DNA of 18,535 nucleotides from Candidatus Troglogloeales bacterium (lineage in GTDB: Bacteria > Nitrospirota > Nitrospiria > SBBL01 > SBBT01), in assembly GCA_005239595.1 (NCBI GenBank), contig SBBT01000219.1, positions 1 to 18,535 on the forward strand. The letters run 5' to 3'. Position 1 is the first letter of the stretch, and the number at the start of each line of letters is the position of its first letter. The position numbers were made by a program, and so were the translations under genes. Below the pieces are notes generated by a model. It was not told the origin of the DNA, did not search any database, and worked only from the letters and a program-made list of their open reading frames with translations. Positions 7,467 to 15,093 of the stretch are shown here, in pieces.

Positions 7467-9224
7467 CTATACCTCTTTTTGCCCTTCAATCTTGACCTCG
7501 GCATCCTTAAATTGCATCTGGTAGATTCTTTTATAGACCCCATCCCTGCGGATTAACTCTTCATGCCGCCCTACCTCAACAACCTGCCCCTTATCCAGAA
7601 CGACAATGAAGGTCGCCTTCTGGATAGTGGAAAAGCGATGGGCAATGACAAACGTGGTCCGGTGTCTTACAAGGTTCATCATCGCCTTGCGAACCATAAA
7701 CTCCGATTCCGCGTCAAGGGCAGAGGTCGCCTCGTCAAAGATCAAAATCGGGGGATCCTTCAGAAGCGCCCGAGCAATGGCCAGCCGCTGACGCTCTCCT
7801 CCAGAAAAGTTTTCCCCTCCCTTCTCAATCACGCTGTCATACCCTTCTGGCATTTTGCTGATAAAGAGATGGGCGTAGGCCGCCTCGGCCGCATCCATAA
7901 TTTGTTGATCGGAAATCCCCTTCAGACCATAAGCGATATTCCACCGGATGGTGTGGTCAAACAAGACGACCTCCTGACTCACGATGCCGATATGCCTGCG
8001 CAGTGAGGGAAGGGTTATGTCCTGAATCGGAATGCCATCGATCAAAATCGTCCCATCTTCAGGCTCATAAAACCTCGGGATCAGGTTGACCAATGTGCTT
8101 TTGCCCGCCCCGCTGCTGCCGACGATGGCGACCATATCGCCCGGATTCGCCTTCAGGCTGACAGATGAGAGGGCCGCCCGCTTTGTCCCATCATAACGGA
8201 AAGAAACATCGCGAAACTCAACAGCGCCCTTTATGCTGTTGAGGGTCCGGTATCCTACGTCAATCTCCCGCTCATTTTTTTCATCCAGCGTCGCGTAGAC
8301 CCGTTCCGCAGCGGCAAGGGCCTGCTGCAGGACGTTGTGCGCCGAACCTAAGCCCCGCAAAGGGGGATACATCATCATCGAGGCCGCCATGAAAGAGAAA
8401 AAGGCACCCGGCGTCATAGTGCCCGCCACCACCTGATAACCCCCATACCAGATAATCAATGCCGCCCCAATTCCTCCCACGGTCTCCATGACAGGAGAGG
8501 ACGACTCGGATACCGCCGTCACCTTCATGACATTTTTAAAGTAGTTTCTATTCTTCTCGGAAAACCGCTCTGACTCAAAATCCTCCTTGCCGAACGCCTT
8601 GATAATCCGAATACCCGAAAAGGATTCCTGCATCAGGCCTGTCAGATCGCCCACCTTCTCCTGGCCCTCCCGTGCGATTCTGCGAAGCCGCCGTCCTAAT
8701 CTCACAAGGGGATAAACTGTAAAGGGAATAATAAACGTTGCAAGGGACGCCAGATAGAAATTCTGGTAGAAGATAACGCCGGTCAGCGCAACCAGGGTCA
8801 GGGACTGTTGAATCACATCTTTTGCGACTGTAGAAACGGCCGTCTGCAACAGCCCAACGTCGTTGATCACGTGGGAGATGAGTCTGCCGGTGTGGTGTTT
8901 TGCATGGAAACCGACCGGCAACAGTAAGAGATGTTTGTAAAGGTCGGCCCGGATGTCCGAAATCAGTTTATGCCCCACATAGCGAATCAGGTAGACCTGG
9001 CCATAGCTGAAAATTCCTTTAAGGAATCCGATGACAAAGACCAATAGCGGAAGGACTATCAGCATGAAATGATCTTTCCGGATAAAGACATCATCCAGAA
9101 TCGGACGGATCAACCACGCATAGGCCGCGGTCGCCAGAGCCACCATCACGCTGCAAAACAGGGCTGCGAATATATGGCGCCGATACGGCCTTAGACCGGA
9201 AAGCAATCTAAGATATAACTTCAC
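7467..9224 (-). CDS. msbA: MsbA-type lipid A/LPS ABC exporter (flippase)
   Basis: A 585-residue half-transporter with six predicted membrane helices (about 17-310) fused to an ATPase domain. It flips lipid A-core across the inner membrane as a homodimer. ATPase motifs are Walker A GSSGAGKST (369-377), the Q-loop Gln417 in IVSQEVVLFD, the signature ENFSGGERQR (471-480, GERQ rather than the commoner GQRQ), Walker B ILIFDEATSALD (493-504) and the switch histidine in IAHRFST (527-533). The start codon is GTG, in a GTGA overlap with the lpxB stop, with GAGGGG upstream. Some MsbA-like exporters carry other lipids or peptides, but the position between lpxB and waaA makes lipid A the most likely substrate. 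Confidence 0.92.
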   Translation of the reverse strand: MKLYLRLLSGLRPYRRHIFAALFCSVMVALATAAYAWLIRPILDDVFIRKDHFMLIVLPLLVFVIGFLKGIFSYGQVYLIRYVGHKLISDIRADLYKHLLLLPVGFHAKHHTGRLISHVINDVGLLQTAVSTVAKDVIQQSLTLVALTGVIFYQNFYLASLATFIIPFTVYPLVRLGRRLRRIAREGQEKVGDLTGLMQESFSGIRIIKAFGKEDFESERFSEKNRNYFKNVMKVTAVSESSSPVMETVGGIGAALIIWYGGYQVVAGTMTPGAFFSFMAASMMMYPPLRGLGSAHNVLQQALAAAERVYATLDEKNEREIDVGYRTLNSIKGAVEFRDVSFRYDGTKRAALSSVSLKANPGDMVAIVGSSGAGKSTLVNLIPRFYEPEDGTILIDGIPIQDITLPSLRRHIGIVSQEVVLFDHTIRWNIAYGLKGISDQQIMDAAEAAYAHLFISKMPEGYDSVIEKGGENFSGGERQRLAIARALLKDPPILIFDEATSALDAESEFMVRKAMMNLVRHRTTFVIAHRFSTIQKATFIVVLDKGQVVEVGRHEELIRRDGVYKRIYQMQFKDAEVKIEGQKEV

Positions 9225-10417
9225 AACGCCCCCTCGCGCTCCAGTCCCCGCGTCAGCGTCACCTCTTCCAGGAATTTAGAGATAATCGCTGCGGCGCGGT
9301 CTGAAGCGCCTGCACTTCCAAGACGGGCGGCCACGGACATTAATTCCTGCTTCATTTTCTCACGGGCGGCTCCGTCACCCAGCAACCGTTTGGCCTCTTC
9401 ACAAATACGTTCAGGCCGGACCTCCTCCTGGACCAACTCCGGCACCAGGCGAGCCCCGGCGATAATGTTCACCAGGCCGATCGATTTAAGCCGGATTAAC
9501 TTTCTGACAAGCCAGTAGGTCACCCACGATAATCTATAGACAATCACCATCGGTGTTTGGGCAATCGCCGCCTGCAACGTGGCCGTTCCGGACGCCACCA
9601 CAATCAAATCAGAAACCGATAAAACCTGATCGATTTCCCCTTTCACGCAGCAAATTGGAAAATCGAAACCCTCTGACATAGCCCAAATGAGCCCCTCCGG
9701 CAGGTTCGGCGCAATCGGGACCAAAACCTGCAGGTTCGGCGTCTCCTTTGCCAGGAGCGCCGCGGAACGCAGCATGACCGGGAAGAGAGAAGCAACCTCG
9801 CCCTTCCGACTTCCAGGAAGAAGACCGATCGTCACCCCGGACGGGCTCAACCGCTTTGAAGCAAGATAGGCGGCCTTTTCTGCCGGTCCCATTTCAAAAG
9901 GAGATACTTGATCCAGAAGCGGATGGCCGACAAACTCGCAGGGAACGCCCGCCGCATCATAAATCCTCTTTTCAAATGGGAGAACCACCAGCATCTTATC
10001 GACCCACCTTCGAATCGCCTTTATGCGGTTTGGACGCCATGCCCAAATCTGGGGCCCGATATAATAGACCACCGGAATTCCAAGTTTTCTGGCCGACTTT
10101 GCAAGCCTTAAATTAAAGTCGGGATAGTCGATCAGAATCAGGAGGTCCACCCCTTCCCGAAGATGCGACAGGGCGCAGCGGTAAGCGGCCACAACCGACT
10201 TTAAATGAAGAAGCACCTCCACAATCCCAACGACGGCAAGCCGCCCCACATCAAACACCACATCCACTCCCGCCCGCCTCATGGCGTTGCCACCAAACCC
10301 GTAAATGTAAAGGGAGGGGAGCCGTTTAAAAAGGGCTTCGGCCAGTGCGCCTCCATGGAGGTCTCCCGATGCCTCCCCCGCAACAATCATAACCTTTAAT
10401 GTCTTACGGGATCGCAT
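9221..10417 (-). CDS. lpxB: Lipid-A-disaccharide synthase
   Basis: This family 19 glycosyltransferase condenses UDP-2,3-diacylglucosamine with lipid X to give the beta-1,6 lipid A disaccharide. It has 398 residues. Key segments are MIVAGEASGDLHGG (10-23), IYGFGGNAMRRAG (38-50), LILIDYPDFNLRLAK (93-107, with Asp97/Asp100 near the functionally important E. coli Asp98), YYIGPQIWAWRPNR (118-131), EFVGHPLLD (161-169), LLPGSRKGEV (199-208) and SGTATLQAAI around 277-286. The start at 10417 lies 45 bases after the oxidoreductase stop and has only a weak ribosome site; translation could also begin at Met10. The stop overlaps the GTG of msbA. Confidence 0.95.
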   Translation of the reverse strand: MRSRKTLKVMIVAGEASGDLHGGALAEALFKRLPSLYIYGFGGNAMRRAGVDVVFDVGRLAVVGIVEVLLHLKSVVAAYRCALSHLREGVDLLILIDYPDFNLRLAKSARKLGIPVVYYIGPQIWAWRPNRIKAIRRWVDKMLVVLPFEKRIYDAAGVPCEFVGHPLLDQVSPFEMGPAEKAAYLASKRLSPSGVTIGLLPGSRKGEVASLFPVMLRSAALLAKETPNLQVLVPIAPNLPEGLIWAMSEGFDFPICCVKGEIDQVLSVSDLIVVASGTATLQAAIAQTPMVIVYRLSWVTYWLVRKLIRLKSIGLVNIIAGARLVPELVQEEVRPERICEEAKRLLGDGAAREKMKQELMSVAARLGSAGASDRAAAIISKFLEEVTLTRGLEREGAL

Positions 10418-10462
10418 ATCTTGCCATAACAGAAAAGTGTAAAATTTGGCCGCACCTGTTTG

Positions 10463-11383
10463 TTAACCTTTTATCAGTTCCGCAATTTCCAAGGCCACGG
10501 CAAGGGCAGCCCTTCCTTCTTTTCCGGAAACGCCTGGAAAACACCTGGTTCCCACAGCCTGGATAAAAGAGAAAATCTCTTCCCGCAACGGCTCCCCTTT
10601 TTCAATCTCGATCTTCTTAACCGTAACTGCCGTAACGCCAGTCTCCCTCCGGGAAATGGTAAGCTCCTGCCCCCGATAGTCGAGCGAAAGATAGGTGTCT
10701 TGTTGAAAGATCCGAATCTTTCGCAACCGCTCGCTGGAGATGCGGCTTGCGGTGACGTTAGCGACACAGCCGTCTGAAAACGTAAGACGCGCGTTGGCAA
10801 TATCAACTTGTGTGGAGAGAACGGGGACCCCCACCGCCCGTACCTCGACGATTGGAGACGGCGTCAATGACAGAATGATATCGATATCATGAATCATGAG
10901 GTCTAAAATGACATCCACATCCGTCCCCCGTTCCACAAACGGCCCCATGCGATGACACTCGATAAAACGGGCCAGGGCGATATGCTCCTTGAGCTTTCTG
11001 ACCCCGGCGTTAAACCTCTCCACATGCCCGACCTGAAGGATTTTTCCCTTTGCCTCCGCAAGGGCAATCAGGTCATCCGCCTCGGCAAGCGTCGCCGTCA
11101 TCGGTTTCTCCAGGAGAAGATCAACGCCCGCATCCAGCAAGGTTTTTGCCACATGGTAATGGGAAAAGGTCGGAACCACCACGCTGGCCGCGTCAATGAC
11201 GCCGATCAGCGGAGCAATATCCGAAAAGGCAGTACAGTGATACATCTCGGCAATGGAGGCGGCCCGCTCATGATCGACATCCACCACGCCCACCAGTTCA
11301 ACATCAGGAAGCTCTGAATAGATTTTGGCATGACGCTCCCCCAGAAATCCAACACCGATCACGGCCACCTTTATTTTTCCCAT
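10463..11383 (-). CDS. Gfo/Idh/MocA-family NAD(P)-dependent oxidoreductase, candidate UDP-GlcNAc 3-dehydrogenase (GnnA-like)
   Basis: A 306-residue soluble dehydrogenase. The N-terminal Rossmann domain shows VAVIGVGFLGERHA (6-19) and DVDHERA (35-41); the catalytic EKP is at 92-94, followed by GHVERFN (119-125). The C-terminal alpha/beta domain carries ILDLMIHDIDII (159-170), the family histidine region. The start at 11383 is chosen because GAGGAG lies just upstream and the Rossmann strand follows immediately; a longer frame from 11443 adds 20 unlikely residues. It overlaps lpxI by 13 bases. In Acidithiobacillus and Leptospira a member of this family (GnnA) oxidises UDP-GlcNAc at C3, and GnnB then transaminates it to make an amino sugar for amide-linked lipid A. 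Location inside the lpx cluster supports a sugar-nucleotide role here, but no aminotransferase gene is present in the window, so the assignment is an inference. Confidence 0.8.
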   Translation of the reverse strand: MGKIKVAVIGVGFLGERHAKIYSELPDVELVGVVDVDHERAASIAEMYHCTAFSDIAPLIGVIDAASVVVPTFSHYHVAKTLLDAGVDLLLEKPMTATLAEADDLIALAEAKGKILQVGHVERFNAGVRKLKEHIALARFIECHRMGPFVERGTDVDVILDLMIHDIDIILSLTPSPIVEVRAVGVPVLSTQVDIANARLTFSDGCVANVTASRISSERLRKIRIFQQDTYLSLDYRGQELTISRRETGVTAVTVKKIEIEKGEPLREEIFSFIQAVGTRCFPGVSGKEGRAALAVALEIAELIKG

Positions 11384-12192
11384 ACTGTCTCCTCGGTATA
11401 TCCAACGACGGCAATGTTCCGGGTCATCGCCTCGGCGAGGCATCGCTTTTTATCCATAAAGAGCGTCCGGCCCGCCTCGATGGCCAGGACCGACGCTAAA
11501 ACCTCCCCCATCGCATGAATGGTGTCCGGGCCGACGGTGGGGAGATCAAACCGAACGTCCTGCTGCGGCTTCAAGACTTTTACAACAACAGCACCTCCTT
11601 TCCCAAACATTCCCCCTCTCCTGATAGCCGCATCGGTCCCTTCAATCGCCTCAACCGCGAGAATCACCCCCGCTTTCACCACCACACATTGACCGATATC
11701 GAGGGCCCCGACCTGTTTCGCCAAACGCCACCCAAAACGGACATCTGCCCTCTCTACCGTTGTCAGGGGTCGTGTCATCTCCCCTGCATCCGCCAGGAGG
11801 TCGGCAAGGTACGGTGTGGTATCTTTAATGGCGATTCCTTCTTTCGTCAGCTCCTGCGCGAACGCCCTCAATAAGGCATCATCCTTTTTATCGGAAAGGG
11901 AAGATAAGAGACGCAAGGTGCGTGGATCGGGACGCATATCAAAAAGACGGGTCTTTCGAATCCCCCCCGCCATCACCGCTTCAGAGATACCCGCCCCCCG
12001 AAAACAGGAGATCAGTTTTTCCATCTCTCCAGGATGGACCCAGACGATTTGATCTACCAGGTCGGATAGGGACGGCTCGGTCTCCCCCGTATGGGCGACG
12101 GCAATCACTGAAAGCCCGATCGCCCTTGCCTGTTCGGCAAAGATTAAGGGGAACCGGCCGTTGCCCGCAATCAAGCCGATCCTGTCTGTCAT
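11371..12192 (-). CDS. lpxI: UDP-2,3-diacylglucosamine pyrophosphatase, LpxI type
   Basis: LpxI hydrolyses UDP-2,3-diacylglucosamine to lipid X and UMP, replacing the unrelated LpxH of enterobacteria. The 273-residue protein starts MTDRIGLIAGNGRFPLIFAE, the hallmark N-terminus of the former DUF1009 family, and contains EAVMAGGIRKTRLFD (71-85), IKDTTPYLADLL (122-133), AGVILAVEAIEGTD (174-187) and DVRFDLPTVGPDTI (212-225). Asp216 in that last block probably corresponds to the catalytic Asp225 of the Caulobacter enzyme. The ATG at 12192 overlaps the lpxA stop (ATGA) and follows AAGGGG; a longer frame from 12261 would overlap lpxA by 73 bases and is not credible. Position between lpxA and lpxB fits the pathway step. 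Confidence 0.95.
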   Translation of the reverse strand: MTDRIGLIAGNGRFPLIFAEQARAIGLSVIAVAHTGETEPSLSDLVDQIVWVHPGEMEKLISCFRGAGISEAVMAGGIRKTRLFDMRPDPRTLRLLSSLSDKKDDALLRAFAQELTKEGIAIKDTTPYLADLLADAGEMTRPLTTVERADVRFGWRLAKQVGALDIGQCVVVKAGVILAVEAIEGTDAAIRRGGMFGKGGAVVVKVLKPQQDVRFDLPTVGPDTIHAMGEVLASVLAIEAGRTLFMDKKRCLAEAMTRNIAVVGYTEETVWEK

Positions 12193-12962
12193 CGGCAAAT
12201 TCCCCTTTTTGAATGCTCCACAAAGGCGATCAATGCCTCGACATCCGCCATATCTCCCCATTTCTCTCTCGCCTGTTTGGCCGCATCCTTCAAAATCAAG
12301 CCAGATCGGAAAAGGAGCTTATAGGTCCCCTTTAACGCCTCGACCTTCTCCGCGGAAAAACCGTGCCGCTTTAAACCAATCAGGTTGAGACCGTAGAGTT
12401 TGGCGCGGTTGCCCGCCACGCTGACAAACGGAGGAACATCCTGCGTGACAATAGCCCCGCCGCCAATCATGGCATACGCACCCACTTCGACGAATTGATG
12501 AACGCCGACCAGCCCCCCCAAAATGGCGTGATCTCCAATCACAATATGTCCGCCCAGGGTCGCCGCGTTGGCCATAATGATATGATCCCCGACGATACAA
12601 TCGTGCGCCACATGGACATAGGCCATAAAAAAATTATGGTGGCCGATGACTGTCTGCCCCCTCCCCTGCCCTGTTCCGCGATGCAGCGTTACAGATTCCC
12701 GAAAGGTATTCCCATTTCCGATAATCAACTTCGTCGGCTCCCCTTTATATTTTAAATCCTGCGGGGCCATTCCCACCGAGGCAAAGGGGAAAAAGGTACA
12801 CGCCTCTCCAATTTCCGTCCGGCCGGTGATCATCACGTGGGCCATCACCTTGGTCCCTTTTCCAATCTTGACACCCTCTTCAATAATCGCATAAGGGCCG
12901 ATCTCGACGGTGGGGGCAAGTTCTGCCTTGGGGTGCACGATCGCGCTCGGGTGAATATTCAC
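12189..12962 (-). CDS. lpxA: Acyl-ACP--UDP-GlcNAc O-acyltransferase
   Basis: LpxA begins lipid A synthesis by transferring a 3-hydroxyacyl chain from ACP to the C3 position of UDP-GlcNAc. The 257-residue protein is a left-handed beta-helix of hexapeptide repeats with an alpha-helical C-terminus. Visible key residues are PQDLKYKGEPT (67-77), ESVTLHRGT (89-97), YVHVAHDC (115-122, catalytic His120), GHI (138-140), GVHQF (153-157) and NLIGLKRHGFS (193-203). Gly168 aligns with E. coli Gly173, the hydrocarbon-ruler residue, which predicts room for a long acyl chain rather than the C10 chain of Pseudomonas. The start is GTG, forming a GTGA overlap with the fabZ stop, with GGGAG upstream. If the neighbouring oxidoreductase is GnnA-like, the acceptor could be a 3-amino sugar. 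Confidence 0.96.
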   Translation of the reverse strand: MNIHPSAIVHPKAELAPTVEIGPYAIIEEGVKIGKGTKVMAHVMITGRTEIGEACTFFPFASVGMAPQDLKYKGEPTKLIIGNGNTFRESVTLHRGTGQGRGQTVIGHHNFFMAYVHVAHDCIVGDHIIMANAATLGGHIVIGDHAILGGLVGVHQFVEVGAYAMIGGGAIVTQDVPPFVSVAGNRAKLYGLNLIGLKRHGFSAEKVEALKGTYKLLFRSGLILKDAAKQAREKWGDMADVEALIAFVEHSKRGICR

Positions 12963-13417
12963 GCCTTTTCTCCCGAAACGGTTACCCGATCGGCATGGCC
13001 AACCATTGCCTTCAGTTCCGCCTCAGCCGCTAGTTTATCACCCACATACGCCGCGCCCTGCAACCTCCAGTAAGGCGGCCGTCCCTGAAGCACAGTCACC
13101 TCGATCCTCAATTGATCGCCAGGATAGACCGGCTTTCTGAATTTCGCCCGGTCAATACCAATAAAAAAAACAAGCTGGCCTTGATTCCCTTCTCCCGATT
13201 TTACCGCCAGAACCCCACCCACCTGCGCCATCGATTCGATAATTAACACCCCCGGCATAATTGGATGATTCGGGAAATGACCCTGGAAAAAAGGCTCATT
13301 GATGGTGACATTTTTTAACCCGACAATCTTTCTCCCAGCTTCAAACTCTAGGATGCGGTCGACCAGTAAAAAAGGATACCGATGCGGCAGAATGTTGAGG
13401 ATCTCTCCAATATCCAT
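12959..13417 (-). CDS. fabZ: 3-hydroxyacyl-ACP dehydratase
   Basis: FabZ dehydrates 3-hydroxyacyl-ACP in type II fatty acid elongation and so competes with LpxA and LpxD for the same substrates. The 152 residues show the hot-dog-fold pattern: LPHRYPFLLVDR (10-21), then PFFQGHFPNHPIMPGVLIIE (42-61) with catalytic His47 and Glu61, then AKFRKPVYPGDQL. Length is normal for the family. The ATG overlaps the lpxD stop as TAATG with GAGGGG upstream, and its TGA overlaps the lpxA GTG, so it sits translationally sandwiched between the two acyltransferases, as in E. coli. Confidence 0.97.
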   Translation of the reverse strand: MDIGEILNILPHRYPFLLVDRILEFEAGRKIVGLKNVTINEPFFQGHFPNHPIMPGVLIIESMAQVGGVLAVKSGEGNQGQLVFFIGIDRAKFRKPVYPGDQLRIEVTVLQGRPPYWRLQGAAYVGDKLAAEAELKAMVGHADRVTVSGEKA

Positions 13418-14457
13418 TATTTCTTCCCCTCGTGACGTACTCCCTCTAATTGTGCAATCTTCGCTTCCAGTGATGCGATCAAACGGCGCAGGGCAGGAAG
13501 ATGTAAAAAAGAGGCCTGCGCCTGCAACCAGGAATTGTGAGGAACGGCCGGAAATCCCGAAACCTTGCTCTTCGGCGCAATGTCTTTGGTCACCCCCGAT
13601 CTCGCGCCGACCACCACCTGATCTCCGATCGTCACATGCCCCACCACGCCTGCCTGACCGGCCAGGATGACATGCTTTCCGATCTTGGCGCTCCCGGATA
13701 TGCCAACCTGCGCCACAAGAATCGTATCTTCGCCGATGACGACGTTATGTCCAATCTGCACCAGGTTATCCACCTTGCTTCCCCTGCCGATCAGGGTGTT
13801 TCCCAACGTGGCCCGATCGACTGTGACATTGGCCCCCAACTCCACATCATCCTCAATGATTACCCCTCCCACCTGCGGAATCTTATGGTATCTCCCGTTG
13901 CGCGGCACAAAGCCAAAACCATCGCTTCCAATCACACACCCGCTATGGAGAATGACCCGCTGCCCAATTTTCACCCCTTCACGAATGGTTACATTGGGAT
14001 AAACGACGGTCTCATCGCCGACCTCGCTCCCTGTCCCCACAAAAACCCCGGCGCCCAATTGCACCCGATCGCCCACCTTCACCCGATCTTCCAAAACCAC
14101 AAAGGGACCTATCGCAACCCCCTCCCCCAGGACCACCTCATTGCCGATTGACGCCAACGGACTGACACCGGAGGGGGCGGGATATTTCGGGTGAAAAACC
14201 GACAGGAGCTGCGCGAATGCATAATAGGGATCATCCACCAGGATCAAATGTGGCCGAACGCCTCCGATCTCGTCTTTTACCAGAATCGCCGACGCGCGCG
14301 TAGTCGCAACCTTTTTCCCATACTTCGGATTGGCCAGAAACGTGATCTCTCCCGCTTTTGCGTCATCGATCGCAACCATGCCATGGATCCGGCAGGTCGG
14401 ATCTCCGACAATCTTTCCACCCACCAAATCTGCAATTTCAGACAGCGATAATTCCAT
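13417..14457 (-). CDS. lpxD: UDP-3-O-acylglucosamine N-acyltransferase
   Basis: LpxD adds the second 3-hydroxyacyl chain, on the 2-amino group, from acyl-ACP. The 346-residue protein has the three expected parts: an N-terminal uridine-binding domain (about 1-98, with ITFLANPKY at 38-46), a long hexapeptide beta-helix (about 100-300), and a C-terminal helix (about 308-340). Catalytic His237 lies in NLVQIGHNVVIGE (231-243), with HSGCVIGSDGFGFV (171-184) and RNGRYHKIPQVGG (186-198) also family-typical. The start has AGAGGTG close upstream and follows skp after a 63-base gap. The order bamA-skp-lpxD-fabZ-lpxA is the same as in E. coli. Confidence 0.96.
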   Translation of the reverse strand: MELSLSEIADLVGGKIVGDPTCRIHGMVAIDDAKAGEITFLANPKYGKKVATTRASAILVKDEIGGVRPHLILVDDPYYAFAQLLSVFHPKYPAPSGVSPLASIGNEVVLGEGVAIGPFVVLEDRVKVGDRVQLGAGVFVGTGSEVGDETVVYPNVTIREGVKIGQRVILHSGCVIGSDGFGFVPRNGRYHKIPQVGGVIIEDDVELGANVTVDRATLGNTLIGRGSKVDNLVQIGHNVVIGEDTILVAQVGISGSAKIGKHVILAGQAGVVGHVTIGDQVVVGARSGVTKDIAPKSKVSGFPAVPHNSWLQAQASFLHLPALRRLIASLEAKIAQLEGVRHEGKK

Positions 14458-14520
14458 GCACCTCTTCCTCGTCCAGATACGTGGGAAACGCCTGCGTGCT
14501 TTTAAGCCTGCGCATCTGAC

Positions 14521-15042
14521 TTATTTTGTCCGATCAAGCTGTTCGATAATCTTTATTGTCATATCGAAGGTTTCCTTGGCATAGACCACCCCGCCTCCCT
14601 CCGCGTTTTTATCAAAGACAAAGGAGTATCCCTCTTTTTCAGCAACCTGTTTGACCGCATCCTCCAGTTTTTTGTTAAAATCTCTCAAGGCCGAGGTTTT
14701 TTTCGCCTGCACTTCTTTGGTCAATTCGGCCGCTTTTTTCTGGTATTCAACCACCCTGTTCTGAAACTCCGATTCTTTGATCCTCTTGGCTTCGGCGGAC
14801 AAAAGCGCCCCTTGCCGACCCAATTCCTCTTGCAGCTGCTTTAATTCGCCCTCCTCGAGGTCAATGATCTTCTGGCGGCTTCTGACATACTCTTCCATCG
14901 CCGTCTTCACCCGCTTTCCCTCCTTTGAACTTTCCAATACCTTCTGGGCGTCAATAAATCCCGCCTTCAAATCTTGCGCAAAGACCATGCCTCCCATCGA
15001 CAACGATAAGACAAAAGTTATAACGGCCGACACCCTCTTCAT
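14521..15042 (-). CDS. skp: Skp/OmpH-family periplasmic chaperone
   Basis: A 173-residue periplasmic chaperone that would bind unfolded outer-membrane proteins on the way to BamA. A signal peptide is clear: MKRVSAVITFVLSLSMGGMV, then FA, with probable cleavage after Ala22. The mature part starts with the beta-strand GFIDAQKVLESSKEGK (28-43), then a long charged helical hairpin (about 44-130, coiled-coil-like and rich in Lys, Glu and Gln) forming the tentacle, and ends with GYSFVFDKNAEGGGVVYA (138-155), which completes the body domain. AAGGAGG lies at ideal distance upstream. It follows bamA after a 51-base gap, the canonical arrangement. Sequence similarity in this family is low, so the call rests on architecture and context. 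Confidence 0.93.
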   Translation of the reverse strand: MKRVSAVITFVLSLSMGGMVFAQDLKAGFIDAQKVLESSKEGKRVKTAMEEYVRSRQKIIDLEEGELKQLQEELGRQGALLSAEAKRIKESEFQNRVVEYQKKAAELTKEVQAKKTSALRDFNKKLEDAVKQVAEKEGYSFVFDKNAEGGGVVYAKETFDMTIKIIEQLDRTK

Positions 15043-15093
15043 GGTTCCTCCTTATATGTAGATAAGTGTATCTTCCTTAGAAAATGCATCCTC

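Noticed and set aside
13537..14151. A 204-codon open frame on the plus strand opposite lpxD
   Set aside because: The repeats in its translation mirror the hexapeptide repeats of lpxD on the other strand; it is a shadow of the real gene.
14458..14520. A repeated GCAGGC and a short GCTTTTAAGC palindrome between skp and lpxD
   Set aside because: Too short to be more than chance; nothing else was seen in this 63-base gap except the lpxD ribosome site.
15060..15073. A small hairpin (AGATA-AGTG-TATCT) between bamA and skp
   Set aside because: Only five base pairs, AT-rich, with no T-run; too weak for a terminator or attenuator call.
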